A stretch of DNA of 64,000 bases, taken from Paulownia fortunei (Eukaryota > Streptophyta > Magnoliopsida > Lamiales > Paulowniaceae). The translations under genes and the position numbers were made by a program. The stretch covers positions 10,223,278 through 10,287,277 of the forward strand of contig CM033110.1 of assembly GCA_019321725.1 (NCBI GenBank). Direction: 5' to 3'. Position 1 is the first letter of the stretch. Each line of letters opens with the position of its first letter. Shown piece by piece: positions 25,861-36,206 of the stretch. The notes below the pieces were generated by a model. The model was given only the letters and a program-made list of their open reading frames with translations, did not search any database and was not told the origin of the DNA.

Positions 25861-26620
25861 ATTTGCAGATAATGATAAGTAGAAAGCTGGAAGGACGAGA
25901 AACGGTCCTAAGGATAGGGAATGGAGCAAGAGTTGCTGCATTAGCTGTAAGCACCATTAATCTAGGTTTTGAGAATGGCTCTGTAATAGTTTTGAATAAT
26001 TGTCTTTTCATTCCAAATATTATTAAGAACATTATCTCTATTCTAGTTTTAGATAGAGAAGGTTTTAGATTTACCATTGAGAATGTAAATTGCTCCATTT
26101 TCAAATGTTATGAATTTTTCTACTCGGGTTCTTTGACGAATTATTTATATATTGTTACTCCCCATTCTCACATTTCAATAAAACAAAATAAAATTAGATA
26201 ATCATAGTTCCATAAGCCTGTAGCACGCAAGATTTGGGCATATTTCTGAGAATAGGATTAACAAGTTAGCACAATTGCTTGACCTAAAGGATTAGCAAGA
26301 ATGCCAACATGTGAGTCCTGCCTCAAAGGAAAGATAATTAAATCTCCATTTGTTGGACAAACGGAGTGAGCCAAACATATATTGGATTTGATCCACATAG
26401 ATGTATGTCAGCTACTAAGTGTTAGTGCCCGAGGGAACTATAACTACTTTTTAACTTTTACCGATAACTTTTCTAGGGATGGTTATGTGTACCCTTTAAG
26501 GTACAAGTCTAGAATGTTTGAAAAGTTGAAAGAATTTAGAAGTGAAGTAGAGAAACAAATTGGCTTAAGTAAAAAAACTCTTTTAGGTATGGGGGTGTGC
26601 TACTTATGAGAGATAAGTTG
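25861..26620 (+). pseudogene. Ty1/copia pre-integrase and integrase, with internal deletion
   Basis: The frame at 25863-26200 continues the protease/pre-integrase region (blocks NNCLFIPNIIKNIISI and FTIENVNCSIF). The GAG-pre-integrase domain follows with HISENRINKLAQLLDL and CESCLKGK (26225-26330), then the integrase start LDLIHIDVCQLLSVSARGN (26376-26430) and KSRMFEKLKEFRSEVEKQIG (26500-26560). Integrase joins element DNA to the host chromosome. Just after this, near 26590, the sequence jumps to the far C-terminal region, so about the second half of the catalytic core is deleted. Stops interrupt the frame. Confidence 0.85.
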
Positions 26621-27924
26621 GATATGAGATCCATCTTATGCAAGTTCGTGGGGTATCCAAAGGAGTCTATTACATACTATTTCTATGGTGCCTTGGAACA
26701 AAAGGTGTTTGTTTTGAGGAATGTCACTTTCCTTGGAAAAAGAATTTCTATTAGATACAAGTGAAAAATTCATAGAACTTGAAGAAGTTCAAGAACCATA
26801 GAATGTCCCAAATGTTGTAGTAGATAACACACCAGCTGATGCTGGACCCTCTGAGACACAACCTCTTCAAAGACTCGAAAAGGTCTCAAAGGTACCTAAA
26901 AGGTACATCCTTTTGTTAGAGAACAAAGAAGAGTGACTCCCCTTGGATATGATCCAAGAAGCTATGGAGAGGTGATGTATGACATCGACTTGGAGAAGTG
27001 GCAAGAACCATGCAATTCGAAATAGACTCCATGTACTCTAACAAGGTATGGACCTTAGTGGACCCACCATAGGGAACTGTTCCCATTGGCTGCAAATGGG
27101 TCTATAAGTGGAAGCTTGGAGTAGATGGAGATGTACCAACCTATAAAGCACGTCTAGTTGCAAAAGGTTATACTCAGAAGAAAGGAATTGATTATGAGAA
27201 AATCTTTTCACCAATAGCAATGCTTAAATCTATCCAGATTCTACTGGCCATATTTGCATATTATAAGTATGAGATATGGCAAATGGGTGTGAAGACCGCA
27301 TTTCATAATGGAAATATTAAGGGAGAGATCTATATGGAGCATCCAGAAGGCTTCATTTATGGACTCAAATAGGCTTCGAGGAGTTGGAACATCTAGTTTG
27401 ATAAAACAATCAAAATATTTGGTTTTCATAAAAACCTAAATGAACCATGTGTCTACAAGAAGGTTAGTAGGAGTGCAGTTGCATTTGTTGTGCTCTACGT
27501 TGATGACATTCTACTCATTGGGAATGATGTAAGGATATTACAGTCAACGAGTACTTGGTTGTCTAAATAGTTTTCCATGAAAGACTTGGGAGATGCATCT
27601 TTTATCCTAGGATAAAGATCTATAGAGATAGATCTAGAAAGATGATTAGACTATCCCAGTCCATGTACATAGACAAAATGCTAAAAATATTTAGCATGGA
27701 GGAATCCAAGTGAGGATTTCTGCCTATGAGTTATAGAGTTTCACTCTCTAAGGTTATATCTCCCAAAACACCTGAATAAAGAGAAAGGATAACTCCCATA
27801 CCTTATACAACTGCAATAGAGAGCATAATATATGCAATATTATGTACAAGGCCTGATATTGCACATGTTTTGAGTGTCACGAGCAGATATCAGTCTAATC
27901 TAGATGAAGAATACTAGAAAGTCA
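26621..27924 (+). pseudogene. Ty1/copia reverse transcriptase
   Basis: It begins with the integrase-RT linker (CKFVGYPKES, 26640-26670). The RT domain includes [14 protein letters not shown] (27090-27130), [20 protein letters not shown] (27145-27205), the [16 protein letters not shown] block (27295-27345; family usually VKTAFLNG) and the catalytic YVDDILLIGND at 27498-27530. RT continues to FSMKDLGDASFILG near 27575 and the block ending at 27895. Stops such as TAG at 27370 and 27568 replace Gln codons, and further stops accumulate toward the 3' end. The gene is split at 27924 by a solo LTR and resumes at 29554. Confidence 0.9.
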
Positions 27925-27979
27925 TGCTACAACTTTAAGGTTACAAACCCCAGTGCAGATTATGTTAAGTAATAAAATT

Positions 27980-28104
27980 CTCAAGAGTGGATTTATTGTT
28001 CTTAAAAGATGGGTTGAATGTGATTTAAATTATAAAAAAATAATTATCTATAACTAAAAAATCAAAGTAATAAGAATACTAAGGACTAGGGATCCACTCT
28101 TGAG
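27980..28104. repeat. 13-bp inverted repeat, possible hairpin
   Basis: CTCAAGAGTGGAT at 27980-27992 is matched by its exact complement at 28092-28104, separated by about 100 AT-rich bases. It lies near the 3' end of the LTR read on the minus strand, in what would be R/U5 RNA. Function unknown. Confidence 0.75.
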
Positions 28105-28254
28105 TTTTGGATAGATAAATTATTATTTATTATTTATACCTCTTTTAAATGCCACTATTAGAATCTATTCATAATGAAGGTTTCAATGGGAAGATGTTAT
28201 CAAATAGCTCATGCATCATGGTAATCAAGATATTATCTTACTGATTGCAAATTG

Positions 28255-28490
28255 CCATTGGTGATACATAAATCAAGAATCGCCACTAAATAAAAAGGGC
28301 TTTATCGCCAACACTTATTTATGGGATTAAGTATTTATACACACCTTTATCTATAACAAATCAAGGATTCACATTTACATTTAGTGGAGTAGAATCATAC
28401 AATAAGTTAAATAAACCCAAATATTTTTTTGTGTCATTGGTGATACATAAATAAAGAATCACCATAAAACAAAGAGGGTTTCAATCAAAA
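28255..28490. repeat. Direct repeats within the LTR
   Basis: CATTGGTGATACATAAAT followed by AAGAATCRCCA occurs near 28256 and again near 28435, about 180 bases apart, with continuing similarity for roughly 50 bases. Not coding. Confidence 0.75.
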
Positions 28491-28773
28491 ACTTAAACAA
28501 TAATACAACACACCTGAACATTATGTACATTTATAACCACTCCTCTTCCTTCATCAAGAGGTTTACATTTTTTCCTCAACTAAATGAAATTTAGAAAGAC
28601 ATAGTGAAAGTAGAAAAAACTAAAAATAGAAGAAAAACTAGAGAATACATTTCTATTACTAGAAAACTTACATTACTACTAGAAAACTTAACTTAAAGAA
28701 ACACAACAATAAAAAACTTTCTTTCCTCCTTTAAGGGTTATTTTTTATTTCTTGAATGACATCAAAGAGCCCC

Positions 28774-28781
28774 TATTTATA
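28774..28781 (-). promoter_or_regulatory. TATA box of the LTR
   Basis: The minus strand reads CTATAAATAGGGGC, a good match to plant LTR core promoters, about 770 bases from the LTR start on that strand. It supports the minus orientation of the LTR at 27925-29553. Confidence 0.6.
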
Positions 28782-29553
28782 GTATAAGAGTGCCTAAATT
28801 GGCATCTCCAAATTCACTCTAGATGCACTCCAAATTAACTTCAAATATGCTCTAAATTCATATGTCCTTTTCAGATTCGATTTTTGTCACACATTTTCCA
28901 TGAAATCAACTGATTTTTGGAAAGGTGATTAATAAGAAAGCTATAGATTTATCTGTTAACTTCATTTTCCAACTTGAATAACTTGATTCCAACTACTAGG
29001 CAAAAAGTTATGCTTGATTTAAGAAAATATATCAGCATAGATAGATCATTTTCAATTAACACACTTGGCTGAATTATTTGCTATAATCAAAGTTGAATTG
29101 GACTGAACTTCCAACAACAAAGTTGTAATTCTATCTCTTAGCTTTTAAATAAAGTAAGATTTATGTCCAGATGACTTTTTAGCATGGAGTTATGCCTAAA
29201 ATATAAAAATTGCATAAGTCTAGAAACATACTTATTTTGAATTTAATGCAAGCCCAGCAATTACTTGCAAAGTTCAAGTGATTCTTGCATATATTTTGAT
29301 CTACACATGATGGACTTAGGTAAAAATGACCCTTTTCTTCTAATTGTGATACTTTTTTGATCTAATAAAATATTATCTCCCAACTTGCTCACGAAACATG
29401 TTCTTTGGTTTCATTTTAGCTCTTTTTGATCTTTTTTTTTTGTTCATTAATTCCCTAATACAAAAAATTAGTAAAACTATAATATTAACTAGAAAAAAGA
29501 AAGGAAAGTATAAAGGATTTGATATAAAAATATGTTAAAATATTCACTTATCA

Positions 29554-30129
29554 AGCCTAACATGATCTTTAAATACTTGAGAATGACTAAGGATATTTTT
29601 TTGATATATGGTAGTGGAGAAGTAAAACTACAGGGATATACAGACTCTAGTTTTCGGTCCGATATAGATGACTTGAAGTCCATGTCTCGATATTTATTCA
29701 CCCTGAATAGTGGTACGATCAGTTGAAAAAGTTCTAAGTAAAAAACAACTGCAGACTCTACCACCGAAGTTGAATATATTATTGCATTAGATGCAGCAAA
29801 AGAAGCTATTTGGATAAAAAAAACTTCATTCAAGGGTTGGGTGTAGTTCCATCTATTATTAATCCAGTAATAATTAACTATCATAACAATAGGGCCATTT
29901 CACAAGCAGAGAAGCCAAAATCTCATCAAAGATCCAAGCACATAATGATATGATATCACTTGATCAGACAAATCATTGGTAGAGGCGACGTCATTGTGGA
30001 TCAAGTTGCTTTAGCAGAAAATATAGCAGACCCACTAACTAAACCCTTATCACAAAAGGTATTCGACGAACATCTTAAGAAGATGGACCCTAGATAAATA
30101 GGCAATTGGAGTTAGGACAAGTGGGAGAT
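29554..30129 (+). pseudogene. Ty1/copia RNase H and polypurine tract
   Basis: This is the 3' part of the copia pol gene interrupted at 27924. It reads through the connection block (FKYLRMTKDIFLIYGSG), then GYTDSSFRSDIDDLKS with the first catalytic Asp of RNase H, then TTADSTTEVEYIIALDAAKEA with the catalytic Glu region (29748-29810), and IIGRGDVIVDQVALAENIA with PLTKP near 30035. One frame change lies near 29820 and stops are scattered. It ends with the plus-strand priming tract AGGACAAGTGGGAGAT just before the 3' LTR. Confidence 0.9.
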
Positions 30130-30839
30130 TATTAGAGTAGGATGCCCCGTGCCCCAATTAGATTGGGTATATTATACTCCTTTCTTTTGTAAAATGATCT
30201 TATTGGAAATCATGTTAATATAAAAAGTACTTTCTTTATCTTATATCTTGCATTTTCATTTTGCACATAAGATAAATTCCTTAGACCAAATATAGCTATG
30301 GGGCATGATCGCATATATAATGGCGATCATAGAACATGTCTATAAAGCTTTGGTCTTAAATAAGTTATGAGTCAAGGGCTTTTTGAGATGGACATCAAAT
30401 AGCCCAATATACTCGCCCATATGATGCATGCTCGCATGAGGAGAATATCTCATTCCATAGGCATTAGCGTAGTGACGTAAGTGCATTCATGCGGGTGGTT
30501 GTTAGAGAACAAGTACACTAAATTGACCTGCCAGAAATCCATAATTGGAAAATTCATTTATCGAATTAAGAATCTCTATAAATGCGTGGACTCCTTGGTG
30601 AGAGATTTGCTACAATCCAGTAATTTATTGCCTCAAATCTTGCACAAAATAGGAGAATCAGAAAAGGGTAATGAATCGCATCATCATTAAATTTATATTC
30701 TATTTATTCAACTGTTAATAACATGGATTGTTAGAATCACTACGAAACTGGGGGTAATTTAATAAACATTATTGCATCTTTAATTTTAAAAATTTTAATT
30801 TCCGTTGTGTTTACCCTCTAGGTTATTGTGAACCCAACA
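30130..30839 (+). mobile_element. 3' LTR of the plus-strand copia element
   Basis: It runs from TATTAGAGTAGGATGCCCC (TG decayed to TA) to GTGAACCCAACA at 30839, about 710 bp. It follows the polypurine tract directly, which fixes orientation. Blocks match the minus-strand LTRs at 4745-6825 and 9374-10745 and the plus-strand LTR at 53120 onward, but it lacks their AATTAATT-rich middle. The 5' LTR of this element is absent. Confidence 0.88.
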
Positions 30840-31880
30840 GATATACCTACACATCACTACCCATGTAATGCTCTTAATAGATACATTATACACACACACA
30901 ATTCACACATATATTGAATTCACATAGCATTCAACATATAATTCAACACCTCACACACACTCTATACCTAAATTATCACACACATTTCCTCTCCACCCAA
31001 AACACACATTTCTCCATATTTCTTTACACACTGCACCAAGAACACACACCCATTACCAAGGAGCTTCGAATTTGAAGACAAGAAAAAAGAGGAGCTTCAT
31101 TGGCCAATGAAGATTTGAAGAAGAAGTGAAGAATCACCTTGTAATTGCAATCTTCTACTTTAACTTGTTCTTTCATTTTGTTTAGTTTAAGAAATTTGTA
31201 AGAATCATGATGTTGGGAAATACTTGGTGCTTGCTTAATTTTAATATGAACTAAATCACTTTTGTTAAGGCTAGAAAAGCCATTTTTATAGAGTTATGAA
31301 TTGATGTTTATATTGTCATTAGAATGTTGTTTTTATTATGATAAGCATATACTATATTTTTAATGTTTCTTGAGACTTGGTCAACTTCAAATTGATTTTA
31401 ATAGTTGCAATTAATACTGAGAGTGGGTTGTAAAGTGGATCTAGTAGTATATGTCATGGACCGACCCCTATAGAGATAAAGGCATAGGTACGTGCAATAG
31501 TCATAGGTGTGAAAATCAAAAGCTAGTAGAATTCAGAAAGCTCAAGGAACTCTTAGTAGGATAGCCCATAGCTAGAGATGGTGTTGGTGGCCTACTAGGG
31601 GTAAATTTAGTCTTACTTGAGAGAGAACACTAATTACATTAGGAAGACCCACCGTCACACAACCCACATCATTCTTAATCATAATTAAGCTAGGTTTATA
31701 ATAACATAGGATGACTAATCAATGTTTTGACTCTCCTTAGTATTGAATTTAATCCCCTAATCTTCTTGGGTTTTAGTTAATTTTATCAATTTAGTAGTTG
31801 TTTCCTTTTAATTGTCTTCCCTCCAATTCCTAATATCCTTTTAATTATTATTAATTTTATCTAATTGTATTCGCAAACCA
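30840..31880 (+). mobile_element. Family T (Athila-like) LTR fragment
   Basis: It is collinear with 48863-49520 and with the complement of 60400-61380: a C/A-rich block, ACACCAAGAACACACACC (31035-31055), the GTGAAGAATCACCTTG block (31126-31145), then long shared sequence to about 31815. The LTR start is missing; the copia LTR end abuts it at 30840, so the copia element probably inserted into this LTR. No coding potential. Confidence 0.75.
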
Positions 31881-32222
31881 GTTTCAGTTGGGATATTAGG
31901 AATTTGAATTCCTCCATGCCCTTCATCAGTCCGAGTGCATTCAGGTATAATTTGTAAACTTATTTTTAATTATTAAAGAAAGTAAATTGAATGCAGCTTC
32001 ATGTCGATTCCCAAGATGCATTTTTAATAAGCACATTTTACTGAGTTTTGTTAAAAAAATTAAATTTCTATTGCATTATCCATCCCAGGATATACAAAAC
32101 CTATCAGAAGTTTGTTTTTGGAAATGTTGATCATCACAAGAAATGAGTCTGACTAACCTATGGATTACTTTTTTATGTTACAATATTGTTAAACCTCATA
32201 CTATTGGAAAACAAAATTAATA
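31881..32222. other. Unassigned AT-rich sequence
   Basis: After about 31815 similarity to the other family T LTRs stops. I recognise nothing in this interval; it may be the divergent end of that LTR or its old flank. Confidence 0.3.
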
Positions 32223-32994
32223 TGTTTCCCATTCAAATTAGGCACAATGGAAAAATATGGTATCAAGCACAATAATAACTTTTATAAAATTATTGTAGTT
32301 GTATGAGTGCGTAATTTTAATCTGTTTTAAATTATATAACAGTTATATAGATGGGGATTAGAAAACATAACTTGATAGACAAAAGATAATTTTTTTCATC
32401 TTTATGCTTTGTGAAACCACGAACCCTCCACGTCAAGCTTCATTCTAATTGATTCAGACATCAAGGGCTTCCAATCCAAGCCTCCACACCAGTGGAAACA
32501 AGTGTCGTTCACAACACCAAATAAAAGTATACTATATAATTTTTCTTGTAATGTTTTCTTTTAACCTCTCTAAGTATCTCTTATTCCTTGTTTACCGTTC
32601 ATTCAATAATGAATGAACTATATTATAAATTGGGTGCTCAAACTATTCAGTTATATAATTAACTAATCAAGAGAACCATCTTTTTATTTTCTACACCAAA
32701 GTATGGTTCCATATCTGTAAGTTGCATTCCCAACCACCTTCTAATATTATCCCAAAATGCAAATATTTAGGAATGGTAATTAACAAACCTTTAACAAGAA
32801 AACTAAAGATCATTAAAATAAATAAGAGTCTATGACCACTCAAGAATAAGGTTAATCAATATATGATCATCTATTTATGTTATTTGAATTTTTAGAAAAT
32901 AATAAAAATTATATAAAACTCAAATTTAGTCCATAATCACATTACATAAAATACCTCCATTTAGATGCTATTGCATCAATAGTCTAGATAAAAT

Positions 32995-33822
32995 TAGGGG
33001 TGGGCAATCGAATTTAGGTTTATGGGTATCAGGTTATCTGATATTCAACTAAAAATCTCCAGGTCAAATATTGGATAGTGATATTCTACCCAATCAAATA
33101 TTAGGTAGACGACTAACTAATTAAAAAAGCTGATAAGTTTTGGGGCTCGGGCTTTTCTTTCTTTATTTTTATTTTCACTCACAACACCTTTTCTACCAAC
33201 TCCCATTTCAATCTTCCCAAGCCAAGCTTTCTTCACATTCTTCAACAAATGAAGTAGCAGTGATGGCGGCGGCGGCAGCAGCGGTGACAATTTAAATGTC
33301 AGGAAGAAGAATAAGAGAAGACATTAGACATTGGATAGTTGAACAAGAGAAATAAAACGCTAGACAGTTGAACAAGAAAAATAAAAGGAAAGAAGGAAAA
33401 AAAGGAAGAGCAAAAAGGAAAAGAGAAAGAAAAATGGAAAAAAAGAAAGAAAAGCTGAAGGTTTTCCCATTTTAAATTCATTTCATTTTAGGTTTTTTCC
33501 AATTTCATTTTCATGTTTATTTCACTTTTATCTTCATTTCATTTCAATTTTAATTTCATCTTCATTTCATTTCAATTTCATCTCAATTTCAATTTCATCT
33601 CATTTTAATTTCATCGTCATTTTATTTCAATAATTTATTTTTTTAAAAAAACTAAAAAACTTGATACTCGACAACATGGGTACCCTACTTGTTTGGGTAC
33701 CGATGTTCGAATACCAAAATTATGTTGGGTGGGGATGCGGTAGCAAATTAAGCTATTCGATCAATTAGGTACCTTACCTAATGTACCCAAACCCAAGCAA
33801 CCCGACCTGAAGCCCACCCCTA
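32995..33822. mobile_element. Non-autonomous hAT-type DNA transposon (MITE-like)
   Basis: The ends form an inverted repeat TAGGGGTGGGC (32995-33005) and its complement GCCCACCCCTA (33812-33822), the classic end of plant hAT MITEs. Flanks are GATAAAAT (32987-32994) and TATAAAAC (33823-33830), an 8-bp target duplication matching at six of eight positions; 8 bp is the hAT signature. There is no transposase. The interior has a GGCGGCGGC run near 33265, a purine-rich block (33300-33465), a TTTCA-rich repetitive block (33475-33640), and a subterminal inner pairing near 33045 and 33765. It needs a transposase supplied elsewhere. Confidence 0.85.
33478..33645. repeat. TTTCATTTCA/TTTCAATTTCA low-complexity array
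   Basis: Imperfect repeats of 10-11 bases built from ATTTCA and ATTTCAATTTCATCT units fill this interval inside the hAT-type element. The pattern is irregular and probably arose by slippage. Confidence 0.8.
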
Positions 33823-34104
33823 TATAAAACTATTACATTCTTAATGTTAATGAACTACATTAACAATAACTTAACTAAAGATTCTAACTTTATTATTCAA
33901 ATTATGGACTAATTTAGTTTATTACCTATGATATTAACCCTCTCTTACATAACAAATATATACTAAGATTGTAATTACATTAATAAAAAGAGATTTTATG
34001 ATATTCATAAGCATACCAATATGCACAAAAAAAGTGTAAAATACTATTTTATTAATTTAGCAAAACATTTACAAGCACATGATTTTAGGGCTCTATCCGT
34101 AACA

Positions 34105-34775
34105 ATCTCCCACTTGTCCTAAAGCAAGTGAGACATGTCTTTTAGTCCTAATCCCTACCTATGACTCTCTAATGTCTCAGCAGGTAATGTCTAGTTAAAT
34201 GGATAAGCGAGGTTGTTTTTAGATGCTATCTTCATAATAGTCACATCACCTTAGCGTACTATCTCTCCAATCAAATGGTATTTTCTTTCTATATGCTTTC
34301 CTCTCTTAGGACTTCTTGATTCTTTCAAATTAACCACTGCTGCACTGTTGTCACAATACACCATCAATAGCTTATCTATATTCGAGAAAACTTCCAAATC
34401 AATAAAGAACTTTTTGAGCTATAGTACTTCCATAACTGCTTCACAAGCTGCTATGTATTTAGCCCCTATGGTTAAATCAACAAAGCTAGGTTATTTAACA
34501 CTTCTCTCTATGGCTCCACCACCAAGAGTGAACATTAATCCAGAAGTCGACTTTTGATTATCCCTATCTAGTTGGAAATCATAATCAATGCATGCAATAG
34601 GATTCAGGTCTCTACCCGAATAAACTAGCATGTAGTTTCTCGTTCTCCTTAGATACTTGAGCATACTCTTCACTACTACCAAATGATTTGATCTTGGATT
34701 TGACTGGAAATACCTATCTATCGCTACCACATAGCAAATATCGAGCCTTATATATAACATGGCATACAAAAGGGT
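34105..34775 (-). pseudogene. Ty1/copia RT end and RNase H
   Basis: On the minus strand from 34769: LYIRLDICYVVAIDRYFQSN (RT-RNase H connection), then SMLKYLRRTRNYMLVYSG, then RNase H with IACIDYDFQLDRDN, an AKYIAACEAVMEVL block (34425-34460), VYCDNSAAVVNLKESR, KHIERKYHLIGEIV and KIASKNNLAYPF (near 34205). One stop replaces Gln or Trp at a few places. It is a different copia lineage from the 10746-12584 and 25447-30129 copies, judging by KHIERKYHLIGEI against KHIMRQYHLIIKI. The upstream gene is missing: at about 34776 the sequence changes to an Athila-like LTR. Confidence 0.87.
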
Positions 34776-36062
34776 GCCTACTGCCTAGGCGCCAAAACAG
34801 GGTGCCTACACACCATCTGAGGCTGCCAAAATAGAATACAATTCACCTAGGCACTAAAACAGGGTGCCTAAGTTCTATTTGAAGTGCTGAAATAGAATAC
34901 ATGGCGCCAAGGCGCCATTCTTCTGCCCCTAGGCGCCAAACGACTTGAAAATTCTAAAAATGTGATCTTTTGACTCGGATTTTGGACAAAAACTATTAAA
35001 GCCAACTTCTAAAGACAAATTGCTAAGAAAATAGATTTGGTGGAGAGAAAATGGGGAACAAGCCATGAAAAGAGGAGGAATTTCAGGAATCTTTTGGAGA
35101 AGGAATAATTGAAATGAGTTAAAAGGAGAAGATTATATGAACCAAAGAAAAAGGGGGGTTCTTAGAGATAAAAAGCCATTCATTTTTCTGAAACCAAAAG
35201 AAGGGGAGGCTTGGAAAGAAGAAATCTATTCTTGAAGAAGAGAAAGACACTCTTGGAGATAAGGAGAGCTTCAACATTTCTCTCACTTCACAAATTGGTG
35301 AACAATTTCCATGTTCTTTCTTATTTATTTCTTGAAGTTGTATTCATCCATTATGAAATAAACTTTTCTTTCTAGAGGATGTTGTAACCTTATTTGATCC
35401 TATGTTTTGAATTCCAATCAATATTAGTTCAAGTTATTCATCTTGTTTGTGCTATCTTATTTAGTATTGCATCTTAATTATTTGGACATTAATTGAGATT
35501 GTTGATGTATGAAATTCGATACTCGAGAGAGGAAAGATTATACATGATCATAAGGGTAACACAACCGAAATCATAAAGTTGAGAAGCTTATGAAACCTTT
35601 GAAGTTTTGAAGAAGAATTCATTGAACTTTTATAAACTTTTATTTTTGAGTTTTTATAAAGATATTGAAATTTATGTTAGAACTCATAGTCAATTTAGCA
35701 CTCGAGAGATGGAATTGATGAGTTTAAGAATTCTTAAATTACATGTGTTGTTAACTTAAATTAATATGTTTTGGAAGGAAGAACATAGGTGATAATTAGG
35801 TGAATCATTCCTCTAGAAGTTCTTGTTCATAAGGTGTTTATTGTATTGTTTCTAAGAACTCCACTATTACCTTTACATTTTGTTATCTTACTTTACCATA
35901 TTTACCAATCATCATTCGATTTTCTAGATAAAATTTGGACTATTTGAACTATGATACTTAATGCAATTTTTTATTACAATCCTTGTGGATATGATACTCG
36001 ACTCACCGTTGTATTAAAACCTGACACTATACCCTTGTGGTTTGCAAAATATTCCACGAACA
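34776..36062 (+). mobile_element. 5' LTR of the Athila-like element, truncated
   Basis: It is collinear with the complete LTR at 42762-44603 from about 43333 onward, ending CCACGAACA at 36062, seven bases before the primer site. Roughly the first 570 bases are missing, replaced by copia RNase H sequence. GGTGCC is present at this point in both parents, suggesting a microhomology join. Long identical runs between the pair indicate a moderately young element. Confidence 0.88.
34779..34935. repeat. GC-rich palindromic module repeats in LTR U3
   Basis: Four or five imperfect modules contain GGTGCCTAGGCGCC-like palindromes, each followed by a spacer with CCAAAATAGAATAC. The same array is at 43333-43452 in the other LTR. 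The palindromes stand out in otherwise AT-rich sequence. Role unknown; a protein-binding array or hairpin is possible. Confidence 0.75.
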
Positions 36063-36068
36063 AGTTTT

Positions 36069-36086
36069 TGGCACTGTTGCTAAGGA
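36069..36086 (+). other. Primer binding site (tRNA-Asp type)
   Basis: TGGCACTGTTGCTAAGGA resembles TGGCGCCGTTGCCGGGGA, the Asp-tRNA primer site typical of Athila-group elements, with all differences being transitions. The sister site at 44610-44627 (TGGTGCTGTTGCCGAGGA) supports the call. Confidence 0.8.
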
Positions 36087-36206
36087 TTGTTTTATCATAA
36101 TTGCATTAATATTGTCATGACTTAGTCTTGATTTTAGTTTAGATTATTTTTACTTTCTTTCCATATGTTAATGTTGTCTTGCCTTGCATTGGATTATACA
36201 TATTTG

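Larger units (their letters stand above)
27925..29553 (-). mobile_element. Probable solo LTR (Athila/Tat-like) splitting the copia pol
   Basis: Removing this block rejoins copia coding sequence: the RT-RNase H connection KVM on the left and MIFKYLRMTKD on the right. On the minus strand it starts TGATAAGTGAATATTTTAAC (29553), like other Athila/Tat-type LTRs, and ends GTAGCA at 27925. A TATA box in the same orientation lies at 28774-28781. Length is 1.63 kb, close to the 1.62-kb LTR at 60205. The flanks AGTCA and AGCCT match at only three of five positions, so the exact ends are uncertain. It contains direct repeats and a 13-bp inverted repeat. Confidence 0.7.
32223..34104 (-). mobile_element. 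3' LTR of a minus-strand copia element
   Basis: The right end GTAACA at 34104 directly abuts a polypurine tract (complement of ATCTCCCACTTGTCC) and copia RNase H. The left end is placed at TGTTTCCCATTC because GGCACAATGGAAAAATAT follows, matching the inner side of the LTR end at 9398-9420; an alternative start is 32187. The LTR holds an 828-bp hAT-type element, so its own length is about 1.05 kb. The 5' LTR is missing. Confidence 0.75.

Noticed and set aside
28255..28490. CRISPR-like repeats
   Set aside because: Only two direct repeats with diverged flanks in a plant LTR; no array.
27925..29553. Helitron
   Set aside because: No TC start, no hairpin followed by CTRR at the end and insertion is not between A and T; the TATA box and TGATAAG terminus favour an LTR.
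29489..29884. 131-codon minus-strand frame
   Set aside because: Antisense of copia RNase H and LTR sequence; the plus strand carries the recognisable motifs.
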